Part shown: positions 44,331 through 53,027 of the stretch, one piece after another | How the letters are laid out: each line of letters opens with the position of its first letter | Numbering within the stretch: position 1 is the stretch's first letter | Source: Azoarcus sp. | GTDB taxonomy: Bacteria > Pseudomonadota > Gammaproteobacteria > Burkholderiales > Rhodocyclaceae | NCBI GenBank assembly: GCA_030604735.1 | Contig: JAUVVG010000002.1 | Location: 103,154-167,153, forward strand | Direction: 5' to 3' | Length of the DNA stretch: 64,000 bases | Program-made: the position numbers and the translations under genes | Notes under the pieces: generated by a model | The model's input: only the letters and a program-made list of their open reading frames with translations | What the model was told of the DNA's origin: nothing | The model's database searches: none

Positions 44331-45623
44331 ATGAACAGCAAAAACGAAGCTCTTTTCGCCCGTGCGGCCAAGACCATCCCGGGCGGGGTCAATTCGCCGG
44401 TGCGCGCCTTCCGATCGGTCGGCGGTACGCCGCGTTTCATCGAGCGCGCCGAGGGGGCGCGGGTGTGGGACGCCGACGGCAAGGGCTATCTCGACTATGT
44501 CGGCTCGTGGGGGCCGGCGATCGCGGGCCACGCCCATCCGGCGATCGTCGAAGCGGTGCGCGAGGCGGCGCTGCGCGGCCTGTCCTTCGGTGCGCCGACC
44601 GAAGCCGAGGTCGATATGGCCGAGTTGATCTGCGAACTGCTTCCGTCCATCGAGATGGTCCGCTTGGTCAGTTCCGGCACCGAAGCGACGATGAGCGCGA
44701 TCCGTCTCGCACGTGGTTTCACCGGGCGCGACGCCATCGTCAAGTTCGAGGGCTGCTATCACGGCCACGCCGACAGCCTGCTGGTCAAGGCCGGCTCGGG
44801 CCTGCTGACCTTCGGCAACCCGTCGTCGGGCGGTGTGCCGGCCGATTTCGCCAAACACACCATCGTGCTCGACTACAACGACTTGCAGCAGGTCGAGGAC
44901 GTGTTCAAGGCGCGCGGGGGCGAGATCGCCGCGATCATCGTCGAACCAGTGGCCGGCAACATGAACCTGATCAAACCCAGATCGGGTTTCCTGGAAGGCC
45001 TGCGCCGGATCTGCACCGAATACGGCGCGGTGCTGATTTTCGACGAGGTGATGACCGGTTTCCGGGTCGGACCGCAAGGCGTGCAGGGTTTGTACGGCGT
45101 GACCCCGGATCTGACCACACTGGGCAAGGTGATCGGCGGCGGCATGCCGGTCGGTGCCTTCGGGGGCCGGCGCGACATCATGCAGGCGGTCGCGCCGCTC
45201 GGCTCGGTCTATCAGGCGGGTACGCTATCCGGCAGCCCGGTCGCAGTCGCGGCCGGGATCGCGTCGCTGAACCTGATCCGTCAGCAGGGCTTCTTCGATA
45301 CGTTGACCGCGCGCTCCACGCAGTTGGTCGAAGGCTTGCGCGAAGCGGCGTCTGCAGCCGGGGTCCGGTTCTGCGCCGATTCGGTCGGTGGCATGTTCGG
45401 CGTGTATTTCGGCGATGCGGTCCCGGCTTCGTTTGCCGAGGTCACCACCTGCGACAAGGATGCCTTCAACCGCTTCTTCCACGCGATGCTGGAGGCCGGC
45501 CACTACTTCGCCCCGTCGGCCTTCGAGGCCGGCTTCGTGTCGGCCGCGCACAGCGAACAGGACATCGAGTCGACGGTCGCGAAGGCGCGAGAGGTGTTCG
45601 CCGCAATGGCCGCGGCGGGGTAA
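44331..45623 (+). CDS. hemL: Glutamate-1-semialdehyde 2,1-aminomutase
   Basis: Converts glutamate-1-semialdehyde to 5-aminolevulinate at the head of the C5 haem pathway. A 430-residue class III aminotransferase-fold enzyme: [78 protein letters not shown] and the PLP lysine at about residue 266 in [18 protein letters not shown]. The protein ends with a short tail. It is preceded by a 255-base gap and followed by a large palindromic element before the convergent mgtE. Confidence 0.97.
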   Translation: MNSKNEALFARAAKTIPGGVNSPVRAFRSVGGTPRFIERAEGARVWDADGKGYLDYVGSWGPAIAGHAHPAIVEAVREAALRGLSFGAPTEAEVDMAELICELLPSIEMVRLVSSGTEATMSAIRLARGFTGRDAIVKFEGCYHGHADSLLVKAGSGLLTFGNPSSGGVPADFAKHTIVLDYNDLQQVEDVFKARGGEIAAIIVEPVAGNMNLIKPRSGFLEGLRRICTEYGAVLIFDEVMTGFRVGPQGVQGLYGVTPDLTTLGKVIGGGMPVGAFGGRRDIMQAVAPLGSVYQAGTLSGSPVAVAAGIASLNLIRQQGFFDTLTARSTQLVEGLREAASAAGVRFCADSVGGMFGVYFGDAVPASFAEVTTCDKDAFNRFFHAMLEAGHYFAPSAFEAGFVSAAHSEQDIESTVAKAREVFAAMAAAG

Positions 45624-45689
45624 GCAAGGGCTGAACCCGCCCTCCGTCACGAGTAGGGGGGTGGAGGTGATGGTAAAACGGTATGGCAA

Positions 45690-45890
45690 GGCATCTGGAC
45701 CGGCGGTGGCGGCAAGCCTCGCGGCGACTCAGCCCGAGCGCATGCCGCTGTTGGCGCGCGTAGCGGCCGCGATCCCTGCTGTTTGAGGCCGCAGGCCGAG
45801 TTCAGGGATCGCAGCGAAGCGCGCCTTACAGCGGCAGCGCGAGTGGCTGTCGGAGCCGCGAGGTTTGCCGCCACCGCCGCAGCAAGGCCT
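45690..45890. repeat. Large imperfect palindrome (BIME/REP-like) between hemL and mgtE
   Basis: The 329-base gap between two convergent genes (45624-45952) is mostly one palindrome. Outer arms at 45701-45725 and 45855-45879 match 24 of 25 bases in inverted orientation. Inner arms GCGATCCCTG (45769-45778) and CAGGGATCGC (45803-45812) match perfectly, and the bases between also align partly (shared GCCGCTGT and GGCGCGC). This is the layout of two REP units in inverse orientation. No coding potential is evident, although short open frames exist. Confidence 0.75.
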
Positions 45891-45923
45891 CATGCCAGCA
45901 CGGCGTCATGCCAATAAGTGAAC

Positions 45924-45945
45924 TTCTCCGACGAATTCCGGAGAA
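45924..45945 (-). terminator. Possible terminator hairpin after mgtE
   Basis: Arms TTCTCCG (45924-45930) and CGGAGAA (45939-45945) with an 8-base loop lie 8 bases past the mgtE stop on the minus strand. No T-run follows, so it is a weak candidate. Confidence 0.35.
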
Positions 45946-45952
45946 CTCCAAC

Positions 45953-47392
45953 CTACAGCAGAAAGATCGTCGCCAGCCCGAGGAAGATGAAGAAGCCGCC
46001 GGAGTCGGTCAGGCCGGTGATCATCACCGAGCCCCCCAGTGCCGGATCGCGGCCCAGGCGGCTGCGTATCATCGGGATCAGCACGCCGGCACTCGCGGCC
46101 AGCAGCAGGTTCAGCGTCATCGCGGACGTCATCACCAGGCCGAGTTGCCAGCTACCGTAAAGCCACCAGGCCATCGCACCGAGGAAGCCCCCCCACATCA
46201 CCCCGTTGATCAGAGCGACGCCCATTTCCTTGCGGATCAACCGTTTCATCGCCGACTGTTCGACCTGACCCATTGCGATCGCGCGCACGATCATCGTGAT
46301 CGTCTGGTTGCCCGAGTTGCCGCCGATGCCGGCCACGATCGGCATCAGCGCAGCCAGTGCGACCAGCTTCTCGATCGAATCCTCGAACGCACCGATCACG
46401 CGCGAGGCCACGATCGCGGTGACCATGTTGATCGCCAGCCAGGCCCAGCGGTTCTTCACCGAATCCCAGACCGAGGCGAAGATGTCCTCCTCCTCGCGCA
46501 GACCGGCGTTGCTCAGGATCTCCTGCTCGGACTCCTCGCGAATGTAATCGACCACATCGGCGACGGTCAGTCGGCCAATCACCCGCTTCTCCGAATCGAT
46601 CACCGGGGCGGAGACCAGGTCGTAGCGCTCGAAGGCCTGGGCCGCGTCGTCGGCATCGTCGTCCGGCTCGAAGCTGATCACGGTTTCGGTGCGCATCACG
46701 TCTCCGACCTGCTTTTCAGGATCGTTGATCAGCAACTGCTCCAGGGTCAGGATGCCCTGCAAGTGGTCCTCGCGATCGACCACGAAAAGCTTGTCGGTAT
46801 GGTCCGGTAACTCCTCGAAACGGCGCAGGTAGCGCAGCACCACTTCCAGCGTGACGTCCTCGCGGACCGTCACCATATCGAAATCCATCAGCGAGCCGAC
46901 CGTGTCCTCGGGATAGGACATGGCCGCGCGCAACTGCTCGCGGCCCTCGGTATCCAGCGACTGGAAGACGTCCTGGATGACCTCGGGCGGAAGGTCCGGC
47001 GCGAGATCGGCGAGCTCGTCGGCGTCCAGGGACTCGGCCGCCGCCTTCAACTCCTCCGGATCCATGGTCTCGATCAGGGACTCCCTGACCGCATCCGAGA
47101 CCTCCAGCAGGATCTCGCCGTCGCGCTCTGCCTTGACCAGATTCCACAGGAAAAGGCGGTCTTCCAGCGGCAAGGCCTCGAGGATGTAGGCGATGTCGGC
47201 CGGGTGGAGCTCGTCGAGCCGGTTCTGCAACTCGGCGATGTGCTGACGGTGGACCAGGTCCTCGACCAGGTCGTGGCGAGGCATGTCCTGGCGGAAGACC
47301 AGGTCTTCCACCAGCTTCTGGCGTGACAGCAACTCCTGCACTTCGCGCAGGTGTTGCTGGACGTCGTCTGGGTGGCGTTCCTCGTCGGACAT
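45953..47392 (-). CDS. mgtE: MgtE-family magnesium transporter
   Basis: A 479-residue Mg2+ channel/transporter. It has a cytoplasmic N domain of superhelical repeats (LHPADIAYILEALPLEDRLF), two CBS domains (DTVGSLMDFDMVTVREDVTL; DPEKQVGDVMRTETVISFEP) that close the channel when Mg2+ is high, a plug helix, and five C-terminal TM helices with the selectivity stretch MPIVAGIGGNSGNQTITMIV. It is monocistronic, convergent with hemL. No Mg2+ riboswitch was recognised in the 209 bases upstream. Confidence 0.96.
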   Translation of the reverse strand: MSDEERHPDDVQQHLREVQELLSRQKLVEDLVFRQDMPRHDLVEDLVHRQHIAELQNRLDELHPADIAYILEALPLEDRLFLWNLVKAERDGEILLEVSDAVRESLIETMDPEELKAAAESLDADELADLAPDLPPEVIQDVFQSLDTEGREQLRAAMSYPEDTVGSLMDFDMVTVREDVTLEVVLRYLRRFEELPDHTDKLFVVDREDHLQGILTLEQLLINDPEKQVGDVMRTETVISFEPDDDADDAAQAFERYDLVSAPVIDSEKRVIGRLTVADVVDYIREESEQEILSNAGLREEEDIFASVWDSVKNRWAWLAINMVTAIVASRVIGAFEDSIEKLVALAALMPIVAGIGGNSGNQTITMIVRAIAMGQVEQSAMKRLIRKEMGVALINGVMWGGFLGAMAWWLYGSWQLGLVMTSAMTLNLLLAASAGVLIPMIRSRLGRDPALGGSVMITGLTDSGGFFIFLGLATIFLL

Positions 47393-47601
47393 GCGGGCCT
47401 CGTCTGGGCTGGCTACATCGGAAAAACCTAGATTCTACGGGCTCCCCGGTGGGCTTGCGACCGTATTTTCCTGTCCGCGGGCCGTCTCTCGGCGGTGAAA
47501 GGTCCGGGCCTGGCGACGGCGTGCGATGTCGAGTCCGGCGCAGGGCACCCGGCATCGTGCCGGTCGGCCCATGCATGGCCCATGCGCCTTAGCGGGGCGC
47601 G

Positions 47602-48294
47602 TCAGGGTACCTGCGAATGGACCATCCGTGCCCGGACCCGGCTCGCGTGGGCCGTCATGCGGGGGCCGAATTCCCGCTCGTAACGGCGCGGGTTCGGCAG
47701 CTTCACCGCCAGCCGGCTGGCCTCGGCTGGACCGAGCCGGTCAGCCGACAAGCCGAAATAGCGCTGTGCCGCTGCCTCGGCGCCAAAGACGCCCTCGCCC
47801 CATTCCACTACGTTGAGATAGACCTCGAGGATGCGGCGCTTGTCCCAGGTGCGCTCGATCATCACCGTGATGATCGCCTCCTGCCCCTTGCGCAGGTAGC
47901 TGCGCTTGGGCGACAGGAACAGGTTCTTGGCCAATTGCTGGCTGATCGTCGAGCCGCCGGCAGCCAGTGTGCCGCGTTCGCGGTTACGCTCCATCGCATG
48001 CTGGATACCTTGCCAGTCGAAGCCATTGTGGCTCATGAAGCGGTCGTCTTCGGCGGCGACCACCGCCCGCTTGAGGTGAATGGAGATGCGGTCGTAATCG
48101 ACCCACTGGTGGCGTAGCCGCGCCTCGCGGTCGGTCTGGCGCAACTCGGCCAGTTGCAGCCGCATGAAACGGGTGCTGGCTGGGTCATTGTGTTTCCACC
48201 ACAGCACATGGGCAAAGAACCAGGCCTGGAGCAGCATGAAGAGCAGGATCAGGGTGAGCAGCGCCCAGCCGACCCTTTTCAGCAGCCTCTTCAT
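47602..48294 (-). CDS. mtgA: Monofunctional biosynthetic peptidoglycan transglycosylase
   Basis: A 230-residue GT51 enzyme that polymerises lipid II glycan strands in the periplasm. It has one N-terminal TM anchor (LLKRVGWALLTLILLFMLLQ), catalytic glutamate in VVAAEDDRFMSHNGFDWQGI, and the conserved blocks GGSTISQQLAKNLFLSPKRS, RRILEVYLNVVEWGEGVFGA and AEASRLAVKLPNPRRY. ATG 48294 is chosen; the frame runs on upstream with proline/arginine-rich sequence that overlaps aroE. A start at 48315 is also possible. It is last in the RNase II-tonB-aroE-mtgA cluster. Confidence 0.95.
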   Translation of the reverse strand: MKRLLKRVGWALLTLILLFMLLQAWFFAHVLWWKHNDPASTRFMRLQLAELRQTDREARLRHQWVDYDRISIHLKRAVVAAEDDRFMSHNGFDWQGIQHAMERNRERGTLAAGGSTISQQLAKNLFLSPKRSYLRKGQEAIITVMIERTWDKRRILEVYLNVVEWGEGVFGAEAAAQRYFGLSADRLGPAEASRLAVKLPNPRRYEREFGPRMTAHASRVRARMVHSQVP

Positions 48295-48422
48295 CCGGCC
48301 AGGGGCAACGCGCATGCGCGTCGCCGCGACGGCACACCGGGTGCTGGATTTCCTGACGAGGGCGGGCGGCAGGGGGGGCGGGCGTCGGACATGGCGGCTG
48401 CGATGATTCGGGCTGGAATCGG

Positions 48423-49247
48423 TCAGGACCGCTGACGCAAACTCTGCAGCACCGGTCCGGTATCGGGACGGATACCGCGCCACACGAAGAAGCTTTCGGC
48501 CGCCTGCTCTACCAGCATGCCGAGACCGTCCGCCAGGCGCGACGCGCCCCGCTCGCGCGCGACACGCATGAACGGCGTGTCGCCCTGGCCGTACATCATG
48601 TCATAAGCCAGCGCGCCATCCGCATACAGCCCCGCGGGCAGGTCGGGCACCGCGTTACCCAGGCTGGCCGAGGTCGCGTTGATGATGACATCGAACGCAC
48701 GGCCGGCCAGCGCTGGGAAACCGCCACCTTCGAGCAGGCAGGCGCCGGCACAGGCCCGGAAATGCTCGACCAGCGCGTCGGCCTTGTCGGCGCTGCGGTT
48801 GGCGATGAAGAGACTGCGGGGGCCGGCGCCGAGCAGCGGCACCACGGCGCCGCGCGAGGCCCCGCCTGCACCGAGCAACAGCACCCGTCGGCCCGCCAGT
48901 GGGCAGTCGAGGTTGTGCTCGAGGTCGCGCACAAGGCCCGCGCCGTCGGTGTTGTCGCCGAAGAGGGTGTCGCCGTCGAAGGCGAGGGTGTTGACTGCGC
49001 CGGCCGCCTCGGCGCGCGGCGACCTGCGGGTCGCGAGCGCATGGGCCTCGAGCTTGAAAGGGACGGTGACGTTCAGTCCGCGCCCACCGGTACTGCGGAA
49101 GGCCTCGACTGCGGCTACGAAACCGTCCAGCGGCGCGAGGACGGTTTCGTACTGCATGGCCTGGCCCGTCTGGGCGGCGAAGGCCGCGTGAATGAGCGGT
49201 GATTTGCTGTGTGCGACCGGGTTGCCGATCACGGCGTAACGATCCAT
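48423..49247 (-). CDS. aroE: Shikimate dehydrogenase
   Basis: NADPH-dependent reduction of 3-dehydroshikimate in aromatic amino-acid synthesis. A 274-residue protein with shikimate-binding NPVAHSKSPLIHAAFA, catalytic Lys/Asp in LNVTVPFKLEAHAL and FGDNTDGAGLVRDL, the nucleotide-binding VLLLGAGGASRGAVVPLLGA and NRSADKA, and DMMYGQGDTPFMR. The ATG at 49247 overlaps the tonB stop by one base (TGATG), giving coupling; the TTG three bases upstream is not preferred. Confidence 0.96.
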   Translation of the reverse strand: MDRYAVIGNPVAHSKSPLIHAAFAAQTGQAMQYETVLAPLDGFVAAVEAFRSTGGRGLNVTVPFKLEAHALATRRSPRAEAAGAVNTLAFDGDTLFGDNTDGAGLVRDLEHNLDCPLAGRRVLLLGAGGASRGAVVPLLGAGPRSLFIANRSADKADALVEHFRACAGACLLEGGGFPALAGRAFDVIINATSASLGNAVPDLPAGLYADGALAYDMMYGQGDTPFMRVARERGASRLADGLGMLVEQAAESFFVWRGIRPDTGPVLQSLRQRS

Positions 49248-50197
49248 CAACGTGTCCTGAGCTGATCCGAGTTGGTGAAGGTCCAGGTGCGGGTGATCTC
49301 TATGATGTCGGTATCGACCCTGATGTCGGGCGGGAAGGGCGAGAACGGCGCGGCCAGTTCGACGATGCGTACCGCAGCGTCATCCAGGACCTTCTGGCCC
49401 GACGAGCGCTGGACCTCGACCTTCTCGATGCTGCCGTCGGCGCGGATCACCACCGACAGCAACAGGCTGCCGTAAAGCCGTCCGCGCGCGGCCTCGGGGT
49501 AGTTGAGCGTGCCGACCCGCTCGATCTTCTGCCGCCAGTCCTCCACGTACTGCGCGAAGCGGTACTCGCGGGTGCGGGCGCCGATGAAGACCTTGCGCGG
49601 TCGCTTGGCGTACTCGTTCAGGTTGCGATCGATCTGCGCCTCCATCCGGGCGACCGCGGCGATGCTGTTCATCAGGTCGAGACCGGAGGCCGGCGTGGGC
49701 TCCGGTTCCTTGGGGGGGGTGGGCTGGGGCGGAGCGGGGGCGACCCTTGGCGCGGGGCGCTCGGCCGGGGCTGGCCGGGTCATGACTTCCTGCTGTACCG
49801 GCCGGGGCTCCGGCGGTGTCGCGCGGGCCTCGACCAGCGCATCGCCATCCTGGCGTGGCGTTTCCTGTGGGGGCAACGGGGTGGATGGCCGGGCGTCGAG
49901 ATCGGTCGTCCCGCCGCCGTCCAGATTGGCCTGGGCCAGAACGTCGGACTGTTCCGGCGCCTGCGCATGGCGGGCGTTAACCAGCACCACTTCGAGTGCG
50001 CGGCTGGGTGCGACGGTTTCCTGGCGTTCCGGAAGTCCGAAATGAACGCTCAGCAGAAAAAGATGCAGCAGCAGCGACAGCCCCAGACCAACCTGCAGCC
50101 GGCGGTCCGACGTCAACAAGCCCAGCAGTCCAGCCGCGATGCCACTGGCTTCGGCCTGGCGGTAAGCAAAGGGCTGGAGGGAGTGGGTGGAGGACAT
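49247..50197 (-). CDS. TonB-family energy transducer
   Basis: A 316-residue protein. It has a short cytoplasmic N-terminus, one TM anchor (LQVGLGLSLLLHLFLLSVHF), a long proline-rich periplasmic spacer, and a C-terminal TonB domain (YVEDWRQKIERVGTLNYPEA, YGSLLLSVVIRADGSIEKVE, ending ITRTWTFTNSDQLRTR). It would pass inner-membrane proton-motive force to outer-membrane receptors, but no exbB/exbD lies nearby. The setting with RNase II and aroE is recurrent in betaproteobacteria; I infer that it serves a general or envelope role rather than one siderophore. It starts 11 bases after the RNase II stop. Confidence 0.9.
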   Translation of the reverse strand: MSSTHSLQPFAYRQAEASGIAAGLLGLLTSDRRLQVGLGLSLLLHLFLLSVHFGLPERQETVAPSRALEVVLVNARHAQAPEQSDVLAQANLDGGGTTDLDARPSTPLPPQETPRQDGDALVEARATPPEPRPVQQEVMTRPAPAERPAPRVAPAPPQPTPPKEPEPTPASGLDLMNSIAAVARMEAQIDRNLNEYAKRPRKVFIGARTREYRFAQYVEDWRQKIERVGTLNYPEAARGRLYGSLLLSVVIRADGSIEKVEVQRSSGQKVLDDAAVRIVELAAPFSPFPPDIRVDTDIIEITRTWTFTNSDQLRTR

Positions 50198-50207
50198 GCG
50201 GGTCGGA

Positions 50208-52115
50208 TCAGCTCTCGTACATCGGGTCGGTCAGGGTCTCCGGGTCGGGTTCGGACAGGGTCGAGACGAAGCGTGCGCCGACGTCGACATCGACCAGGTC
50301 GCTATGCTCGATCGCCAGCCGGATGCGCGAGCCCGGCAGTTGCAGCGGCAGCGACGGCACCTTGAACACCAGCGGGATGCTCTCCAGCTTGACGACATTG
50401 TCACGCAGCACTCTGGCGTCTACTTGCGGGTGCCCGTGCTGCCTGAGCCAGCGCACGCACCAGTAGCGTTCCATGTGACGCTGAAACTCGGCGTAGGCGG
50501 CATAGGTCAACTCGAAGTCGCGCATCGCGGCGAACAGGTCGGGCGATTTCGGCGCGAAAGCCGGGTCGGTCTGGGTCAGCACGGCGATGATCTGCCACTG
50601 GTTGACCAGATCGACATAGCGGCGCAGCGGCGAACTCGACCAAGCATAGCAATCGACCCCGAGGGCGTCATGGGGTTCCGCCGAGGTGCTCATCCTGACC
50701 TTGCCGCCGTTCTGCACCCGGTACAGGCCGGGGATGCCAGCCTCGTCCAGCAACTTGCCCCAGGTCGAGTTGGCCAGGATCATCAGTTCCGCGACCAGCT
50801 TGTCCAGCGGCGAGCCACGCTTGCGCTGGCTGATCGTGACATAGCCGGGGCCGTCGTCGCTGCGGTTGTGCCAATCGACGTAGAAACTGAAGTCGACCTG
50901 ATTCTGGTTGGCGCTGGGCTTGCCCCGCCCGGCCTCGAGTATGGTGGCGAGGTCCCACAGCAGCGTGAGCTCGCGCTTCCATTCGAATTCGGCGACGCTG
51001 TCCTGTTCCAGCGTCTGCTCGTTGAACAGCGGTTCGATATCGTGATGACGCAGGTTGGCGACGACCGGGATCCGCTCGACCCGGCTCTCATGGCCGACGA
51101 TGGCCAGTGCCGCGGTCACGTCGAGGTAGAGCGACACCGCGGGGCAGACCCGGCCCGCCGCCAGCGTGAAGCTTTCGACCACTTCGTCCGGCAGCATCGT
51201 GATCTTGTTGCCCGGCATGTACACCGTCGACAGACGCTGGCGAGCGATCGTATCCAGCGAGGATCCCCGTGCGAAGCCGAGCGCCGGTGCGGCGATATGG
51301 ATGCCGATGCGCCATCCACCGCCTTCGCGGGGCGTGACCGAGAACGCGTCGTCGATCTCGGTCGTGGTGGCGTCGTCGATCGAAAACGCGCGGACATCGG
51401 CGAGCGGGAGCGCCGGGTGCGGATCGGGCAGATCGAAGCGCGGGAAGGCGGTGCCGTCAGGGAAGTACTCGAACAGGAAGCGGTTGAAGTGAAAGTCGTG
51501 GGTCGAAGCCAGCGCGCCGCATTTGAGCAGCAGGCGGGCTGCGGACAGCCCGCTATCGACACAGGCGGCTTCCAGGGCCTTGGTTTCGAGCCGGTTACGG
51601 TCAGGGCGGTACAGCAACTGCGGGATCATGGGCTCGAGCTCGGGCGGCAGTCGTCCGGCGACCAGTTCAATCCGGATCTGCTCCATCGCCTCGGCCTGCT
51701 GGCGCTTCTTCTCGAGACCCGCCAGGGCGGCCTTCAGGATGTCGTCGGGCGCCTTGCGGAAACGCCCCTTGCCCTTGCGATGGAAATAGATCGGTGCCGA
51801 ATGCAGTCTCAGCAACACGCTGGCCGCTTCCACCGAGCTCGGGCTGCGACCGAAGTATTCGGCCGCGAAGCTTTCGAAATCGAATTCGTCGTCGCCGCAG
51901 ACTTCCCACAGGAAGTCGGTGTCCAGCTCCTCGGCACCGGCTTCGGCCCGATTCATCAGCTCGATCGGGGACGGCTCCTTGAAGCGCAGCAACACATTGC
52001 CGCTCTTTAGCTTCACCCGCTTCCCGTGCGAGGTTTCCACCTGCAAGGAGTTGTCATTGTCTGCGAGAACGGTTCCCGCCTTGAACGCACCGCTCTCTTC
52101 GAAAAGCACAAACAT
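50208..52115 (-). CDS. RNase II/R-family exoribonuclease (RNB domain)
   Basis: A 635-residue 3'-5' exoribonuclease. The RNB domain contains the catalytic aspartate cluster FSIDDATTTEIDDAFSVTPR, followed by GIHIAAPALGF, TVYMPGNKITMLPDEV, AYSSSPLRRYVDLVNQWQII-like WSSSPLRRYVDLVNQ, and a short C-terminal S1-like part. The N-terminal 170 residues are not the usual cold-shock domains of E. coli RNase II, which matches the variant common in betaproteobacteria. Start ATG 52115 (MFVLFEESGAFKAGTVLADN); six residues upstream in frame are less likely. Confidence 0.92.
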   Translation of the reverse strand: MFVLFEESGAFKAGTVLADNDNSLQVETSHGKRVKLKSGNVLLRFKEPSPIELMNRAEAGAEELDTDFLWEVCGDDEFDFESFAAEYFGRSPSSVEAASVLLRLHSAPIYFHRKGKGRFRKAPDDILKAALAGLEKKRQQAEAMEQIRIELVAGRLPPELEPMIPQLLYRPDRNRLETKALEAACVDSGLSAARLLLKCGALASTHDFHFNRFLFEYFPDGTAFPRFDLPDPHPALPLADVRAFSIDDATTTEIDDAFSVTPREGGGWRIGIHIAAPALGFARGSSLDTIARQRLSTVYMPGNKITMLPDEVVESFTLAAGRVCPAVSLYLDVTAALAIVGHESRVERIPVVANLRHHDIEPLFNEQTLEQDSVAEFEWKRELTLLWDLATILEAGRGKPSANQNQVDFSFYVDWHNRSDDGPGYVTISQRKRGSPLDKLVAELMILANSTWGKLLDEAGIPGLYRVQNGGKVRMSTSAEPHDALGVDCYAWSSSPLRRYVDLVNQWQIIAVLTQTDPAFAPKSPDLFAAMRDFELTYAAYAEFQRHMERYWCVRWLRQHGHPQVDARVLRDNVVKLESIPLVFKVPSLPLQLPGSRIRLAIEHSDLVDVDVGARFVSTLSEPDPETLTDPMYES

Positions 52116-52385
52116 CAAACACCACCACAAATGATCAAGCGCGACAGTTTAACCCGGAAGATCAAACCCCTTGAGCACGAATCCGCCCCCGTTGCCCACC
52201 CGCAGCATGTCTTGCCTGGCAGTCGTCGGGCCCGGGTCGTCCGTGATCGCCACGCATCGTACTTCGCCGGTCGCGGACGAACCCCGGATGATCGCGGCAT
52301 GGTCGGGCTGTCAGGCGAAGTTAATCGGCGTATACTTTTGCCACAACAGAAAAACTCGCGCCCTTCACCCGACAGGAGACAGACC

Positions 52386-52904
52386 GTGGCACAGACCGCG
52401 CACCACCCCATTCCACCCCTGAAACTGGCCGCGCTGATGCTGGCCGCCGTGGTCCTTGCGGCCCTGACGCTGGCATCGTCGCCGGTGCGGGCCGATGAGG
52501 AACCGCAAGTCGTCTACCACGCCGACTTCTCCGATCCGCGCCGTTTCAGCGCGATGCTGACCAGTATCAACAACATGGTCACTTTCTACCAGAACGAGCT
52601 GATCGACTACGATGTACGCATTGTTTTCGTGGCGCATGGCATCCGTTTCTTGACCGACGACAAGTTGGAGGGCACGCCTTTCGAAGAAGATGCCGAGATG
52701 GCGGAGCGCCGCGAGAATAATGCCAGCCGGCTGAACAGCCTGCGCACGGTACAGGGTGTCAAGCTGGAGTTGTGCGATATCACCCGGGATCAGATCGGGC
52801 TGGATCCCGACAAGGTTTATGAGGGGGTGAGCATGGTGCCGTCCGGGGTGGTCAGGATCGCCGAGCTTCAGCGGCAAGGCTTTGCCTACATCAAGATCGA
52901 GTAA
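52386..52904 (+). CDS. Exported DsrE-family protein
   Basis: A 172-residue protein with a signal peptide (hydrophobic run LAALMLAAVVLAALTLA, cleavage near VRADEEPQ). The mature part has the DsrE/DsrF fold pattern (VVYHADFSDPRRFSAMLTSI, YDVRIVFVAHGIRFL, CDITRDQIGLDP, SGVVRIAELQRQGFAYIKIE). The GTG start at 52386 is decided by ACAGGAGAC six bases upstream; upstream in-frame ATGs lack one. One cysteine (LELCDI) stands where DsrE-like sulfur-relay proteins carry their active cysteine, so a periplasmic sulfur or redox role is possible but unproven. Divergent from the RNase II gene. Confidence 0.88.
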   Translation: MAQTAHHPIPPLKLAALMLAAVVLAALTLASSPVRADEEPQVVYHADFSDPRRFSAMLTSINNMVTFYQNELIDYDVRIVFVAHGIRFLTDDKLEGTPFEEDAEMAERRENNASRLNSLRTVQGVKLELCDITRDQIGLDPDKVYEGVSMVPSGVVRIAELQRQGFAYIKIE

Positions 52905-53027
52905 TGAGGAGACGGCGCAGCCGTCGGTCCAATGGGCGTGCGATCGCTGCCGGTGCGGGCGATCGCGATCAGGCCAAGGTCGCGCCCGCGAACAGCGAAT
53001 CGTCAATGCCCATGAACGGGGGAGAGT

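Noticed and set aside
45388..45786. 132-residue plus-strand frame running from hemL into the palindrome
   Set aside because: Mostly antisense-like shadow of hemL in another frame; its end falls in the BIME-like element.
47393..47601. Mg2+ riboswitch or RNA gene upstream of mgtE
   Set aside because: Nothing resembling a known leader, tRNA or other structured RNA could be recognised.
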